From Rhodoferax sp. UBA4127 (GTDB lineage Bacteria; Pseudomonadota; Gammaproteobacteria; Burkholderiales; Burkholderiaceae_C): a DNA stretch of 15,295 nt. The notes beneath the pieces were generated by a model. That model did not search any database. It saw only the letters and a list, made by a program, of their open reading frames with translations, and was not told where the DNA came from. Shown one piece after another: positions 1-7,148 of this stretch. The position numbers were made by a program, and so were the translations under genes. The stretch spans positions 1 through 15,295 of the forward strand of contig DFWT01000045.1 in NCBI GenBank assembly GCA_002381045.1, in the 5' to 3' direction. Within the stretch, counting starts at the first letter, position 1. Each line of letters starts with the position of its first letter.

Positions 1-700
1 CGTAGTACTGCACCATCCACAGAGACAAGGCCACATAGCCGCCAAACACAATGCTGTAGTACTGGCAATATTTGATAACCTTTGGGTCTTTCAGCGACTT
101 GAGCTGGTCGCGGAATGTGACATGGCTGGGAACCAGGTGGGCCGGGTCGCTGTGGCTGAAAAACCAGAACAGAATCACCGTGCCCAGCATGATGGCAGCG
201 TACACCTGCGGCACCATGGTCCAACCAAACCCAACAACCAAGGCGGGTGCCAGAAACTTGTTGACGGCCGCCCCCGAATTACCCGCACCGTAGACGCCCA
301 TGGCAAAACCCTGCTGTTTTTTCGGAAACCAGCGCGCCACGTAAGGCGTGCCCACCGAGAAAGCGCCGCCTGCCATACCCACGAAGAGACCAATGGTGAG
401 GTACTGCCAGAACTCGGTGGCATACGACATCAACCAGATCGCCGGTACCGTGGAAGCCATCAGCAGCGTCATGACGATGCGCCCACCAAACTTGTCGGTC
501 CAGATGCCCAACGGGACCCGGATCAATGAACCTGTCAGCACCGGTGTGGCCATCAACAGACCAAACTGGGTAGAGTTGAGGTCCAGCGTTTTCTTGATCG
601 GGATGCCGATCACCGCAAACATCATCCACACCATGAAACACACGGTGAAGGCAAAGGTGCTGACGATCAGCACGGACAGGGCTTGCCCCTTTTTAGTCAT
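1..700 (-). CDS. narK: NarK-type nitrate/nitrite transporter, 3' end cut by window edge
   Basis: Inner-membrane major facilitator protein that moves nitrate in (with H+) or exchanges it for nitrite, feeding cytoplasmic nitrate reductase. The 233 visible residues start MTKKGQALSV and run through about six membrane segments. The MFS loop motif after segment 2 reads GIWTDKFGGR, and segment 4-5 sequence GMAGGAFSVGTPYVARWFPKK followed by GVYGAGNSGAAV is the glycine-rich nitrate signature of the NNP family. The ATG at 698-700 has a strong AAGGAG six bases upstream on the minus strand. It is last in the nnrS-narX-narL-ccoG-DUF3079 direction, with a 162-base gap before it that could hold its own promoter. 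Nitrate reductase genes often follow narK but lie outside the window, so whether this is the NarK1 or NarK2 type cannot be settled. Confidence 0.95.
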   Translation of the reverse strand, partial: MTKKGQALSVLIVSTFAFTVCFMVWMMFAVIGIPIKKTLDLNSTQFGLLMATPVLTGSLIRVPLGIWTDKFGGRIVMTLLMASTVPAIWLMSYATEFWQYLTIGLFVGMAGGAFSVGTPYVARWFPKKQQGFAMGVYGAGNSGAAVNKFLAPALVVGFGWTMVPQVYAAIMLGTVILFWFFSHSDPAHLVPSHVTFRDQLKSLKDPKVIKYCQYYSIVFGGYVALSLWMVQYY

Positions 701-810
701 GTCAAACTCCTTTTTGGAATGCTATGACTCTAAGTTGGCTGATCTCTGTGCGATATCCCTCTTAAGAACGCCCGTGCTGAGTAAATCGAACTACATCAGC
801 CTTGACGCGA

Positions 811-828
811 CTAGTTCGAAAGAACTAG
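811..828. repeat. 7-bp inverted repeat with GAAA loop upstream of narK
   Basis: CTAGTTC and GAACTAG are perfect complements separated by GAAA, about 110 bases upstream of the narK start. As plus-strand RNA this would be a hairpin with a GNRA-type tetraloop; as DNA it could be an operator. There is no T-run next to it, so it does not look like a terminator. The role is unknown. Confidence 0.5.
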
Positions 829-862
829 CCGAATGTGTTTGCATGGGGTGTTTGCGCTAGGG

Positions 863-1111
863 TCAAGTGCTAGCCGGGCTGGACGCCGTTTTCTCACTAT
901 TTTTTTGATCGCAGTCCTGAATCGCGGTGATGGGCTGGGGTGCAGGTGTGCCGTGCTTGTCGCCCCATGCGAGCCAGTCGTCCCCAAAAAGTTCGGCTGG
1001 GTGTGGCGAGCGCTCATTGGAACAGGCCATTGCGTCAGTGGCACAAAATTGATCGCAACCCCAGCAGATGCGCTCAGGATGGTTCGGGTGAATGGGAAAC
1101 TTCTTGGCCAC
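863..1111 (-). CDS. Small four-cysteine DUF3079-type protein
   Basis: An 82-residue protein starting at GTG (MAKKFPIHPNHPERICWGCD). The N-terminal half matches my memory of the DUF3079 family (FPxxPxHPERICWGCD... and HPAELFGDDW), which has no known function. Cys16, Cys19, Cys23 and Cys30 form CX2CX3CX6C, the spacing expected of a small metal or Fe-S site; there is no signal peptide or membrane segment, so it should be cytoplasmic. The tail after residue 52 is low-complexity and probably disordered. It starts 21 bases after the ccoG stop on the same strand, so it is probably cotranscribed with ccoG, but I see no good Shine-Dalgarno sequence. The plus-strand reading frames over the same bases show no family resemblance. 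Family name from recall, not search. Confidence 0.82.
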   Translation of the reverse strand: MAKKFPIHPNHPERICWGCDQFCATDAMACSNERSPHPAELFGDDWLAWGDKHGTPAPQPITAIQDCDQKNSEKTASSPAST

Positions 1112-1132
1112 TGAGTCAGCTTACGGTCAAAC

Positions 1133-2596
1133 CTATCGCGGAATTACAAAGGTTGACTTCTCTTCAACTACCAGCAACTGCTCCTGCTGGGTGGTTTCGA
1201 TACGAAACCTGATCGAGTTGGCTTTGCCTCGGTAGGGCTCAGCGGCGGCAGCATCCAAGGTCAGGCGCACAGTCAAGGAACCGATGTCGGTGGCGGCAAC
1301 GCCCAATTCGCTTTGAGTCTCGAGTTTCAGCCCGGGCAAGCCATGCGCACTGACGCGGTAGGTTTGCGAGCTTTCGGTAGCATTCATAACCTTCAACAAG
1401 TAGATGTTTTCGATGTCACCATTGCCAAGCTCGCGTGACATGGTTCCTCGGTCTTTGATCACGTCCACTGCAAAAACCTTGCGCGTAGACAAGCCACCGA
1501 CGAAAAGGCTACCGGCCACCAACAGAAGTACACCATAGAACCACACCCGAGGTCGCCAGACTCGCTTGACCATTTGTGGGACGGTCAGTTTGTCGGTCAT
1601 GCCTTTGCCGGATGAGTATCGGATCAAGCCTTTGGGGTAGCCCATTTTGAGCATCACCTCGTCACAAACATCAATGCAGGCAGCGCAGGCAATGCATTCG
1701 TTTTGCAAACCATTGCGGATGTCGATGCCCGTTGGACAAACTTGCACGCACAGTGTGCAATCGATGCAGTCTCCCAGACCAAAAGTCGTCAAATCGGCCG
1801 ACCGGGAACGTGAACCCCTGGCTTCACCACGCGCCGTGTCATAGGCAATCACCATCGAATCCATGTCAGTCAGTGCGCCCTGAATTCGGGCGTAAGGGCA
1901 CATCTGCTTGCAGATTTGTTCACGCAAGTAGCCGGCGTTGCCATAGGTGGCAAATCCGTAGAACAGCACCCAAAACCATTCCCAGGGCGAAAGCGCCAAC
2001 ATAAAAAGTGCAGTCAAAAAATCGTGAATCGGCGTGAAATAGCCCACAAAGGTAAAGCCAGTGATCAAACTCACACTGATCCATAGAAACTGCTTGGCAC
2101 CTTTTCGGGCGAGTTTTTCAGCGCTCCAGCGCGCGCCATCCAGGCGTATACGGGCCAGTCGATCACCCTCGGTAACGCGCTCCAACCAAAGAAAGACCTC
2201 GGTGTAAACGGTTTGTGGACAGGCATACCCACACCAAAGTCGCCCAGCGACCGCGGTGAAGAAAAAAAGTGTGAGGGCAGCTATCACCATCAACGCCGCC
2301 AGGTAAATCAGATCCTGCGGGTGCAGCACTAGGCCGAAGATAAAAAAGCGACCATCTGCCAAATCAAACAATACTGCCTGCCGACCATTCCACTGCAACC
2401 AGGGAACACCGTAAAACACCAGCTGCGTCACCCAAACCATGACCCAGCGCAGCCGAGCAAACACGCCACCAACCGCACGTGAATAAACCTTGCCCTGCGC
2501 TTGGTCCATTGGCACCCAATCTTCAGAACCGGTAACGAGTCGCGGGTTGTTGACAGGCAGGATGGGGATGACTTTAGTAGGACGAATTGGATCCAT
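1133..2596 (-). CDS. ccoG: Cytochrome c oxidase accessory protein CcoG (FixG/RdxA)
   Basis: Membrane Fe-S protein of 487 residues needed in known systems for assembly of cbb3-type oxidase, where it helps handle copper for the CuB centre. Membrane segments lie at about 50-68, 95-118, 168-188, 195-217 and 341-360. Cys122/Cys126 (CGYACPQ) and Cys229/Cys233 (CKQMCPYARIQ) are the family's membrane-linked cysteine pairs; two ferredoxin-type clusters follow, Cys277/280/283/287 (DCIDCTLCVQVCP) and Cys301/304/307/311 (CIACAACIDVC). The C-terminal third is the periplasmic Ig-like CcoG tail. Length and order are full and normal. It begins 29 bases after narL with a weak ribosome site. The oddity is place: it normally follows ccoNOP, but here it sits between narL and a DUF3079-type gene, implying expression with nitrate respiration. 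Confidence 0.96.
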   Translation of the reverse strand: MDPIRPTKVIPILPVNNPRLVTGSEDWVPMDQAQGKVYSRAVGGVFARLRWVMVWVTQLVFYGVPWLQWNGRQAVLFDLADGRFFIFGLVLHPQDLIYLAALMVIAALTLFFFTAVAGRLWCGYACPQTVYTEVFLWLERVTEGDRLARIRLDGARWSAEKLARKGAKQFLWISVSLITGFTFVGYFTPIHDFLTALFMLALSPWEWFWVLFYGFATYGNAGYLREQICKQMCPYARIQGALTDMDSMVIAYDTARGEARGSRSRSADLTTFGLGDCIDCTLCVQVCPTGIDIRNGLQNECIACAACIDVCDEVMLKMGYPKGLIRYSSGKGMTDKLTVPQMVKRVWRPRVWFYGVLLLVAGSLFVGGLSTRKVFAVDVIKDRGTMSRELGNGDIENIYLLKVMNATESSQTYRVSAHGLPGLKLETQSELGVAATDIGSLTVRLTLDAAAAEPYRGKANSIRFRIETTQQEQLLVVEEKSTFVIPR

Positions 2597-2625
2597 AGGT
2601 GGTGTCAGTCCGGGTTACTTTGAAG

Positions 2626-3345
2626 TTAAAGCAACCCGTGCTCGGTAGCCATCACAGCGGCGTGAACGCGTGAGCTGACCCCAAGTTTTCGCAGTACATG
2701 CTGCACATGGATCTTGACGGTGGTTTCCACAATGTTGTGCTCGCGGGCTATCTCCTTGTTGCTGGCACCACGGGCAATACCGCGCAGTATGTCGAGTTCG
2801 CGTGGTGACAGGCTGGCCATGGCCAGTTCCGCGGGCGTAGCTACCCTTTCGCTTTGGGCAATCGCTGAAGCGTTTATTGGATGTGCTACTTTGGGCGACG
2901 CACTCTTGTAGGCCGCGATCAACTTGCCCATCATTTCCGGCGCAATGATGCTGTCACCCAGCGCCGCTCGGTGCACCGCGGCAGTAAGTTCTTCACCTTC
3001 CATGGTCTTAAGCAGGTAGCCCGCAGCACCGCCTCGCAACGCGGCCGCCAGGTCTTGCTCGTCTTCACTGACAGTGAGCATCAATATGCAGGCGTCAGGT
3101 GCCGCTTCAATCAGGGAAGGCAATGCGTCAACACCGTTCACGCCAGGCAAATGGTTGTCCAGCAGAATCACATCTGGCTGCAACTCCTGTGCCTTGCGCT
3201 GGGCCTGTCCAGCATCTGCCGCATCGCCCACCACTATCAGACCGGTGTCTCGCGCCAACAGCGCAGTCAGACCACGGCGAAACAGCGTGTGATCATCCAC
3301 CACCAGAATGCGAATCGGTTGCCCGACTAAGTATGAAGTAGTCAT
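2626..3345 (-). CDS. narL: Nitrate/nitrite response regulator NarL
   Basis: Cytoplasmic DNA-binding response regulator of 239 residues, partner of NarX. The receiver domain (about 11-130) shows the acidic pair Asp17/Asp18, the phospho-acceptor Asp63 in LLDNHLPG, Thr91 and Lys113. A linker of about 40 residues, longer than in E. coli NarL, leads to a LuxR/GerE helix-turn-helix at about 177-237 (LSPRELDILRGIARGASNKE, then VETTVKIHVQHVLRKLGV). Its ATG overlaps the narX stop as ATGA, so the two are translationally coupled. By family, phosphorylated NarL activates nar genes and represses alternative anaerobic pathways. The NarL/NarP-type DNA recognition helix supports NarL over a generic LuxR regulator, and the adjacent P-box NarX makes the assignment firm. 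Confidence 0.96.
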   Translation of the reverse strand: MTTSYLVGQPIRILVVDDHTLFRRGLTALLARDTGLIVVGDAADAGQAQRKAQELQPDVILLDNHLPGVNGVDALPSLIEAAPDACILMLTVSEDEQDLAAALRGGAAGYLLKTMEGEELTAAVHRAALGDSIIAPEMMGKLIAAYKSASPKVAHPINASAIAQSERVATPAELAMASLSPRELDILRGIARGASNKEIAREHNIVETTVKIHVQHVLRKLGVSSRVHAAVMATEHGLL

Positions 3346-5282
3346 GCTTGTACCGCGGAGGCGCTCGTCAATGCCTGGACCGTTTCGGTTCGGGAGGGGC
3401 TGTTGGTGCTGGGGGGCGACGGCGGCGGCAGAGACAGCACCACCGAGCTGCCCCGGGATGAGGTAGAAAAAATATCAATTTGTGCGCCAATGCGTTGCGC
3501 TCGCTCGTTCATGATGCGTAAGCCCACATGGGTTTCGTCATGCTGGCTCAAATCAGGGTTGAAGCCAACGCCATCGTCGCGGACCTCAAAACGCCAGAAC
3601 GGTAATTGCTGCACATCCAGCCAAGCCTGTGACGCACGAGCATGCTTGCGCACGTTAGATAAGGCTTCCTGAATGATGTGCAGCACCTGGATTTGCACAT
3701 CAGGAGCCAGAGGCAACCCCTGACCTTGCACCGTCAGCGAGGTTTTGATGCCGCTTTGATGTTCGAACTTTTGCAGCGTTGTGGCCAGAGCGGGTTCAAT
3801 GTCTTCGGTATTGGTGCGAGTTCGGAAATGCATCAACAATTCGCGCACATCACTGTAACTTTCGCGCACACCGGCGTCGATCTCTTCCAGGATATTTGCG
3901 ACCTCGTTGGGCTCGCAGGTCTTGATGGCATCACGCATCAATTGCACCTGAATTTTGAGAAACGCCAGCGACTGGGCAATGGAGTCGTGCAACTCACGCG
4001 CCAGCAAATGCCGCTCCTGTGACACTGCCGCCTCTTTTTCTAACGAGTTCAGGCGCAAATTTTCCATACCACTGGCCAAATGGCTGCACAACGCCTCCAA
4101 CAAGGATTGCTCAGCCGGGGTAGGCCGAGTACGCGCGTGATAAAACAGATCGACTTCACCCATCACCCGATCATGCAGACGCACAGGTATCGTCACCAAT
4201 GTTTCAAAGCCAGCGCGCGCGCAGTGAGTCAACTTGTCGATCGACATATCTCGAATCGGGATCACGCTAAGCCCATTCCCCACTTCCACCGGCCCACAGT
4301 GACAGTCACCCGCGTGAATGCACTGTTCAGTTTCCACCATGTCAGTCGGCAGTCCATGCGCTGCCAGCATAAGGTAGCTCTGACCTCCTTGCACCGACCA
4401 GCGCAGAGCAACGCCATCCGCATGCGAGATGCGCGCAATGCTCTTTGTGAAGTCTTGAGCCAACACATCGAGTGAGGTAGCGTTGGCCACCAATTTGGTG
4501 ACCTGGTAAAGACTTTCAAGTCGCTCCGACTTGTCTTGGAGCAGCAGGGTTTTCTCCGCCACCTTGGCCTCCAGGTTGCGGTACATCGACTGCAAGTGCT
4601 CCGCCATGCCATTGAAACCATCAGCCAAGGTGCCAAACTCGTCGCTTGAGACTCTCTCCACCCGTGCCTCGAAATCACCGAGTTCAATTTTTTCAATAGC
4701 ACCTTTGAGCTGACCAACCGGCTCCAAAACAAACAGGTAGCCTGTGTACAGCAACACGGTGGCACCCACGATTACAGACGTAAGCATGCTGAGCTGCAAC
4801 AAATGCAACAAAGCCGTCCAGCGTGCGATGTGCACCTCAATGTTGTTGACAAACGAGTCAATGTGGGAAGCAAAGGCTACAGTGTCGGCGCGCAAATCGG
4901 CAAAGTCGGTGGGCTTGGGCTCAATCCACTTGCTTTGGTAATTGGCCCAGTCCTGGCCAATGATTTGAAAACTTGTTGTTGTATCGTCATCCCAAGGTAC
5001 GAAAAGCGGACGCTCTGGATCACCCTGTTTCAGGGTGATCAAGCTGCGGTCGAATTCAGCAATTTGGTTAGTTAGCTCCCGTGTCTCGCTGGTACCGATC
5101 GAGAGCGACATGCGGTACGACTGCATGCGCATGCGACCAGCCTCGTTCACTGCTGCGGCACCACCGTCCAGTTGCCACGACACCCAGAGCGTGGCCACAC
5201 TGGCTAAAAAAACCAGCAGTAAAAACGGCGCGCCCACCATCAGTAGCTTGGCGCCCAAACTCCAATTTTTTTTCGAGGTCAT
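3342..5282 (-). CDS. narX: Nitrate/nitrite sensor histidine kinase NarX
   Basis: Inner-membrane sensor kinase of 646 residues. Membrane segments at about 11-34 and 160-184 bracket a periplasmic four-helix sensor; its helix 1 holds VNEAGRMRMQSYRMS (45-59), the nitrate-binding P-box of NarX/NarQ. A HAMP domain (about 183-236), a coiled linker and a GAF-like central module (about 255-405) follow. That module has a cysteine cluster, Cys321, Cys327 and Cys329, as in NarX rather than NarQ. The HisKA_3 site is ARELHDSIAQSL with His432; the ATPase has EALSNVRKHA (539-548) and RDDGVGF (568-574). The last 30 residues are a Pro/Ser-rich tail with no family match. The start has no clear ribosome site. 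It lies 63 bases after nnrS and overlaps narL by four bases. Confidence 0.96.
   Translation of the reverse strand: MTSKKNWSLGAKLLMVGAPFLLLVFLASVATLWVSWQLDGGAAAVNEAGRMRMQSYRMSLSIGTSETRELTNQIAEFDRSLITLKQGDPERPLFVPWDDDTTTSFQIIGQDWANYQSKWIEPKPTDFADLRADTVAFASHIDSFVNNIEVHIARWTALLHLLQLSMLTSVIVGATVLLYTGYLFVLEPVGQLKGAIEKIELGDFEARVERVSSDEFGTLADGFNGMAEHLQSMYRNLEAKVAEKTLLLQDKSERLESLYQVTKLVANATSLDVLAQDFTKSIARISHADGVALRWSVQGGQSYLMLAAHGLPTDMVETEQCIHAGDCHCGPVEVGNGLSVIPIRDMSIDKLTHCARAGFETLVTIPVRLHDRVMGEVDLFYHARTRPTPAEQSLLEALCSHLASGMENLRLNSLEKEAAVSQERHLLARELHDSIAQSLAFLKIQVQLMRDAIKTCEPNEVANILEEIDAGVRESYSDVRELLMHFRTRTNTEDIEPALATTLQKFEHQSGIKTSLTVQGQGLPLAPDVQIQVLHIIQEALSNVRKHARASQAWLDVQQLPFWRFEVRDDGVGFNPDLSQHDETHVGLRIMNERAQRIGAQIDIFSTSSRGSSVVLSLPPPSPPSTNSPSRTETVQALTSASAVQA
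5018..5040. repeat. 10-bp perfect inverted repeat inside narX
   Basis: GATCACCCTG and CAGGGTGATC are exact complements with a 3-base loop. On the narX strand the segment encodes LITLKQGDP, residues about 81-89 of the periplasmic sensor. The mRNA could form a stable hairpin early in the coding sequence. The protein segment looks conserved in the family, so the repeat may be incidental. Confidence 0.6.
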
Positions 5283-5303
5283 AGGTTGAATTCAGTCAGC
5301 CTG

Positions 5304-5330
5304 GCGCTAAGACAGCGCATGGCGGCCATG
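5304..5330. repeat. Two adjoining inverted repeats in the nnrS-narX gap
   Basis: GCGCT/AGCGC (5304-5308 and 5314-5318) and CATGG/CCATG (5318-5322 and 5326-5330) lie end to end in the 63-base gap upstream of narX. On the transcribed strand neither is followed by a T-run, so an intrinsic terminator between nnrS and narX is unlikely. They could be regulatory sites for narX or structures in the nnrS 3' RNA. No clear promoter is visible. Confidence 0.4.
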
Positions 5331-5345
5331 ATACGTTTTTGACAT

Positions 5346-6551
5346 TTAGCCGTCTTTCCCGTCCAGGCGGGTACGCAGCAACCAAGGGGTATAGACCCAC
5401 ATGTAAATGGCAAACGCCAGACCCCATGCCGCTGCCGCAAAAATCAGGGTTGCCGTATAGGCGCCGGGCGCAAACAGCGGCACAAATACCCGCAACACTG
5501 CAGCCAGCATCACCAAACCGTAGGCGAGCGCTTCAGGCATTGAGACGCTCAGGGGTCTACCGGTATGCCCACGTGCTGTACGTGTCACCATACCAATGAT
5601 GAGCCCTCCTGTGGCCCCAACCGCCAAGGCGTGGACACCCACAGACACCGCCACCATATCCAACTGTGCCAATGCCAGCAAGAACAAGCCCACCGCAATC
5701 CATGCGTAGGCGGCATGCAGTATCCACAGGATGGGTTTGCGTCTGGAGACAAGTGGCCGCCAACCCCAAAGGCGTGTTATCTGCAGACCAGCGGCGACCA
5801 TCAGTGCACCAGCGCTCAGGGCGCCTGCTGGTACAAACAACCAAAGCAGCAAACCGACAGCTGTCATCGCAAGAGTTGACTGCTCCAGCCAAGGCAGCGC
5901 CTGCAAACGCAAGCCAGGAGTGGCCGCCATAGTGAATGCGGGAATCACCCGGCCAGCCACCACGCTTTCGATCATGATGATCAAGCCCAAAGCCGCATGT
6001 AACGGCGTCATGGCCGGCAGGTTTACCAGCCCGAGCACGCTCAAATGAAAGGTGATGTTGGCCGCAGCCAAGAGGCTCAAGATCGCTGCCAATGGCAAAT
6101 TGCGATAGTTTTTGGCACGCAGCAGCAGCCTGGAAAAGACGAACGCCACCATTGGCAGCAAACTTACATCTAATACCGCATTAAGCCAAGACGGACCGGT
6201 TAACCCGGTCACGCGGGCAGACAACCATAGCAAGGCCAAACCACCCAGTGAAGCCCCCCTGGGCGTATCCAAACCAGTCCAATTTTTTCCAGCAGTAAGC
6301 AAGAAGCCGATGATGATGGCAACCGCAAAGCCAAACAGCATTTCATGCGCATGCCAAAGCAATGCAGGCACGACCGGCGAAGCGTCCAAACCGCCAATGA
6401 ACATCGCAACCCAAAAGGGAATGGCCAGCCCCGCCACAACCGTACCACCCAAGTAGAAGGGCCGAAACCCCAGTCTGAGAACCGGCCAACCTTTCGGCTT
6501 GTCAGCAGCGGCTTTGACTTCGGAAAAAATGGGGAGCGAGACAGACTTCAT
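5346..6551 (-). CDS. nnrS: NnrS family haem-copper membrane protein
   Basis: Polytopic inner-membrane protein of 401 residues and about twelve hydrophobic segments. Known NnrS proteins contain haem and copper, are controlled by NO-responsive regulators and protect against nitrosative stress during denitrification. Family landmarks are visible: LRLGFRPFYLGG (25-36), LWHAHEMLFGFA (65-76), LLTAGKNWTG (84-93), and later ESVVAGRVIPAFTMAA and the histidine-bearing segment at HAAYAW. I chose the ATG at 6549-6551 (MKSVSLPIFSEV); an in-frame TTG three codons upstream is possible, but the AAGG sequence on the mRNA sits too close to it. nnrS is first of six genes in the minus-strand cluster, which suits nitrite/NO arising from nitrate respiration. 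A candidate FNR/NnrR-type box lies upstream. Confidence 0.93.
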   Translation of the reverse strand: MKSVSLPIFSEVKAAADKPKGWPVLRLGFRPFYLGGTVVAGLAIPFWVAMFIGGLDASPVVPALLWHAHEMLFGFAVAIIIGFLLTAGKNWTGLDTPRGASLGGLALLWLSARVTGLTGPSWLNAVLDVSLLPMVAFVFSRLLLRAKNYRNLPLAAILSLLAAANITFHLSVLGLVNLPAMTPLHAALGLIIMIESVVAGRVIPAFTMAATPGLRLQALPWLEQSTLAMTAVGLLLWLFVPAGALSAGALMVAAGLQITRLWGWRPLVSRRKPILWILHAAYAWIAVGLFLLALAQLDMVAVSVGVHALAVGATGGLIIGMVTRTARGHTGRPLSVSMPEALAYGLVMLAAVLRVFVPLFAPGAYTATLIFAAAAWGLAFAIYMWVYTPWLLRTRLDGKDG

Positions 6552-7148
6552 TGACAGCAAACCTTGGGATCAACAATTCACTACGCGATTGGACGCTAGT
6601 TGCTGTCTCAATTCCTTAAACAAGGTCAAGAACTCCGACGGGTGCCTTGCCAGGTGTGGGCTCTTTCACTACCGCACCTATGGGACAAACGGCAGCGGCT
6701 TGAGCTTTTCGAAAATACGCAGGCTAGGAGGTCCAAGCGAAGACATTTCCAATGAATGCTGGATTCCCGCACAGGTACGTACAGGTCTGTCACGTTCAAA
6801 ACTACAGTGATTTGTCGCGCTGATGGAACCACCCGTTGTTAAATTCAGCCTTTCGTTTTGACTGGCTGCTGTGCAGAAGCTGACTCCGGGAAGAACTGCT
6901 TTGGGGTTTTGGCACTCATTGGCCGCTTCTGGTCATCAAGAGACAGACGGCTTCGAGATCTGGGTCCCACAAAGCTGACGCAGGAAAATCGAATGCGTTT
7001 GAAACTTCAACGTCAAGTTTCGGGCGTGCTGTTTAGTGATCTGGTTGACCGGACTTGACCAGGTCCTGCCGCACGGCCCAATCACCCGTTTGCAGTCATT
7101 GGACGAAGGGAATTCTCAATACCTGCCATTCAGTCGGAATAAGATGAA
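6552..7148. other. Gene-free, probably decayed region
   Basis: About 600 bases between nnrS and the glycerate kinase relic. Short open frames exist on both strands (longest about 100 codons) but none resembles a family I know, starts with a good ribosome site, or keeps coding-like composition. The left end must hold the nnrS promoter. ACAGGT is repeated ten bases apart at 6771 and 6781, around a GTACGTAC palindrome. The stretch 6858-7060 is possibly remnant intergenic repeat or decayed gene sequence. Since the relic downstream has lost its 5' half, this segment probably marks an old deletion or insertion scar. I see no transposase sequence or terminal inverted repeats. Confidence 0.6.
6588..6629 (-). 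promoter_or_regulatory. Possible FNR/NnrR-type box and -10 for nnrS
   Basis: On the minus strand 6629-6616 reads TTGACCTTGTTTAA, 7 of 10 matches to TTGAT-N4-ATCAA, with the left arm better than the right. The hexamer TCCAAT (6593-6588, 4 of 6 to TATAAT) is centred 32 bases downstream, the spacing expected when an FNR-type activator sits at -41.5. nnrS genes are typically under such regulators. The match is weak and found by eye. Confidence 0.3.

Noticed and set aside
701..862. FNR or NarL binding sites upstream of narK
   Set aside because: Only half-sites (GTCAA-like) and a one-mismatch NarL heptamer were seen; no paired arms at the right spacing. Any such short sequence is expected by chance.
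6209..6448. Long open frames opposite or offset to nnrS, narX and the ABC genes
   Set aside because: They are shadow frames of strongly recognised proteins with no family resemblance or ribosome sites.
6552..6560. Upstream TTG start for nnrS at 6558-6560
   Set aside because: It adds only three residues, TTG is a rare start, and the AAGG run is almost adjacent to it; the ATG at 6549-6551 fits better.
6858..7058. 66-codon frame ending VLFSDLVDRT, considered as the missing N-terminal part of glycerate kinase
   Set aside because: The ending vaguely recalls the family's SDVPGDD stretch, but nothing upstream matches and the frame stops; probably chance.
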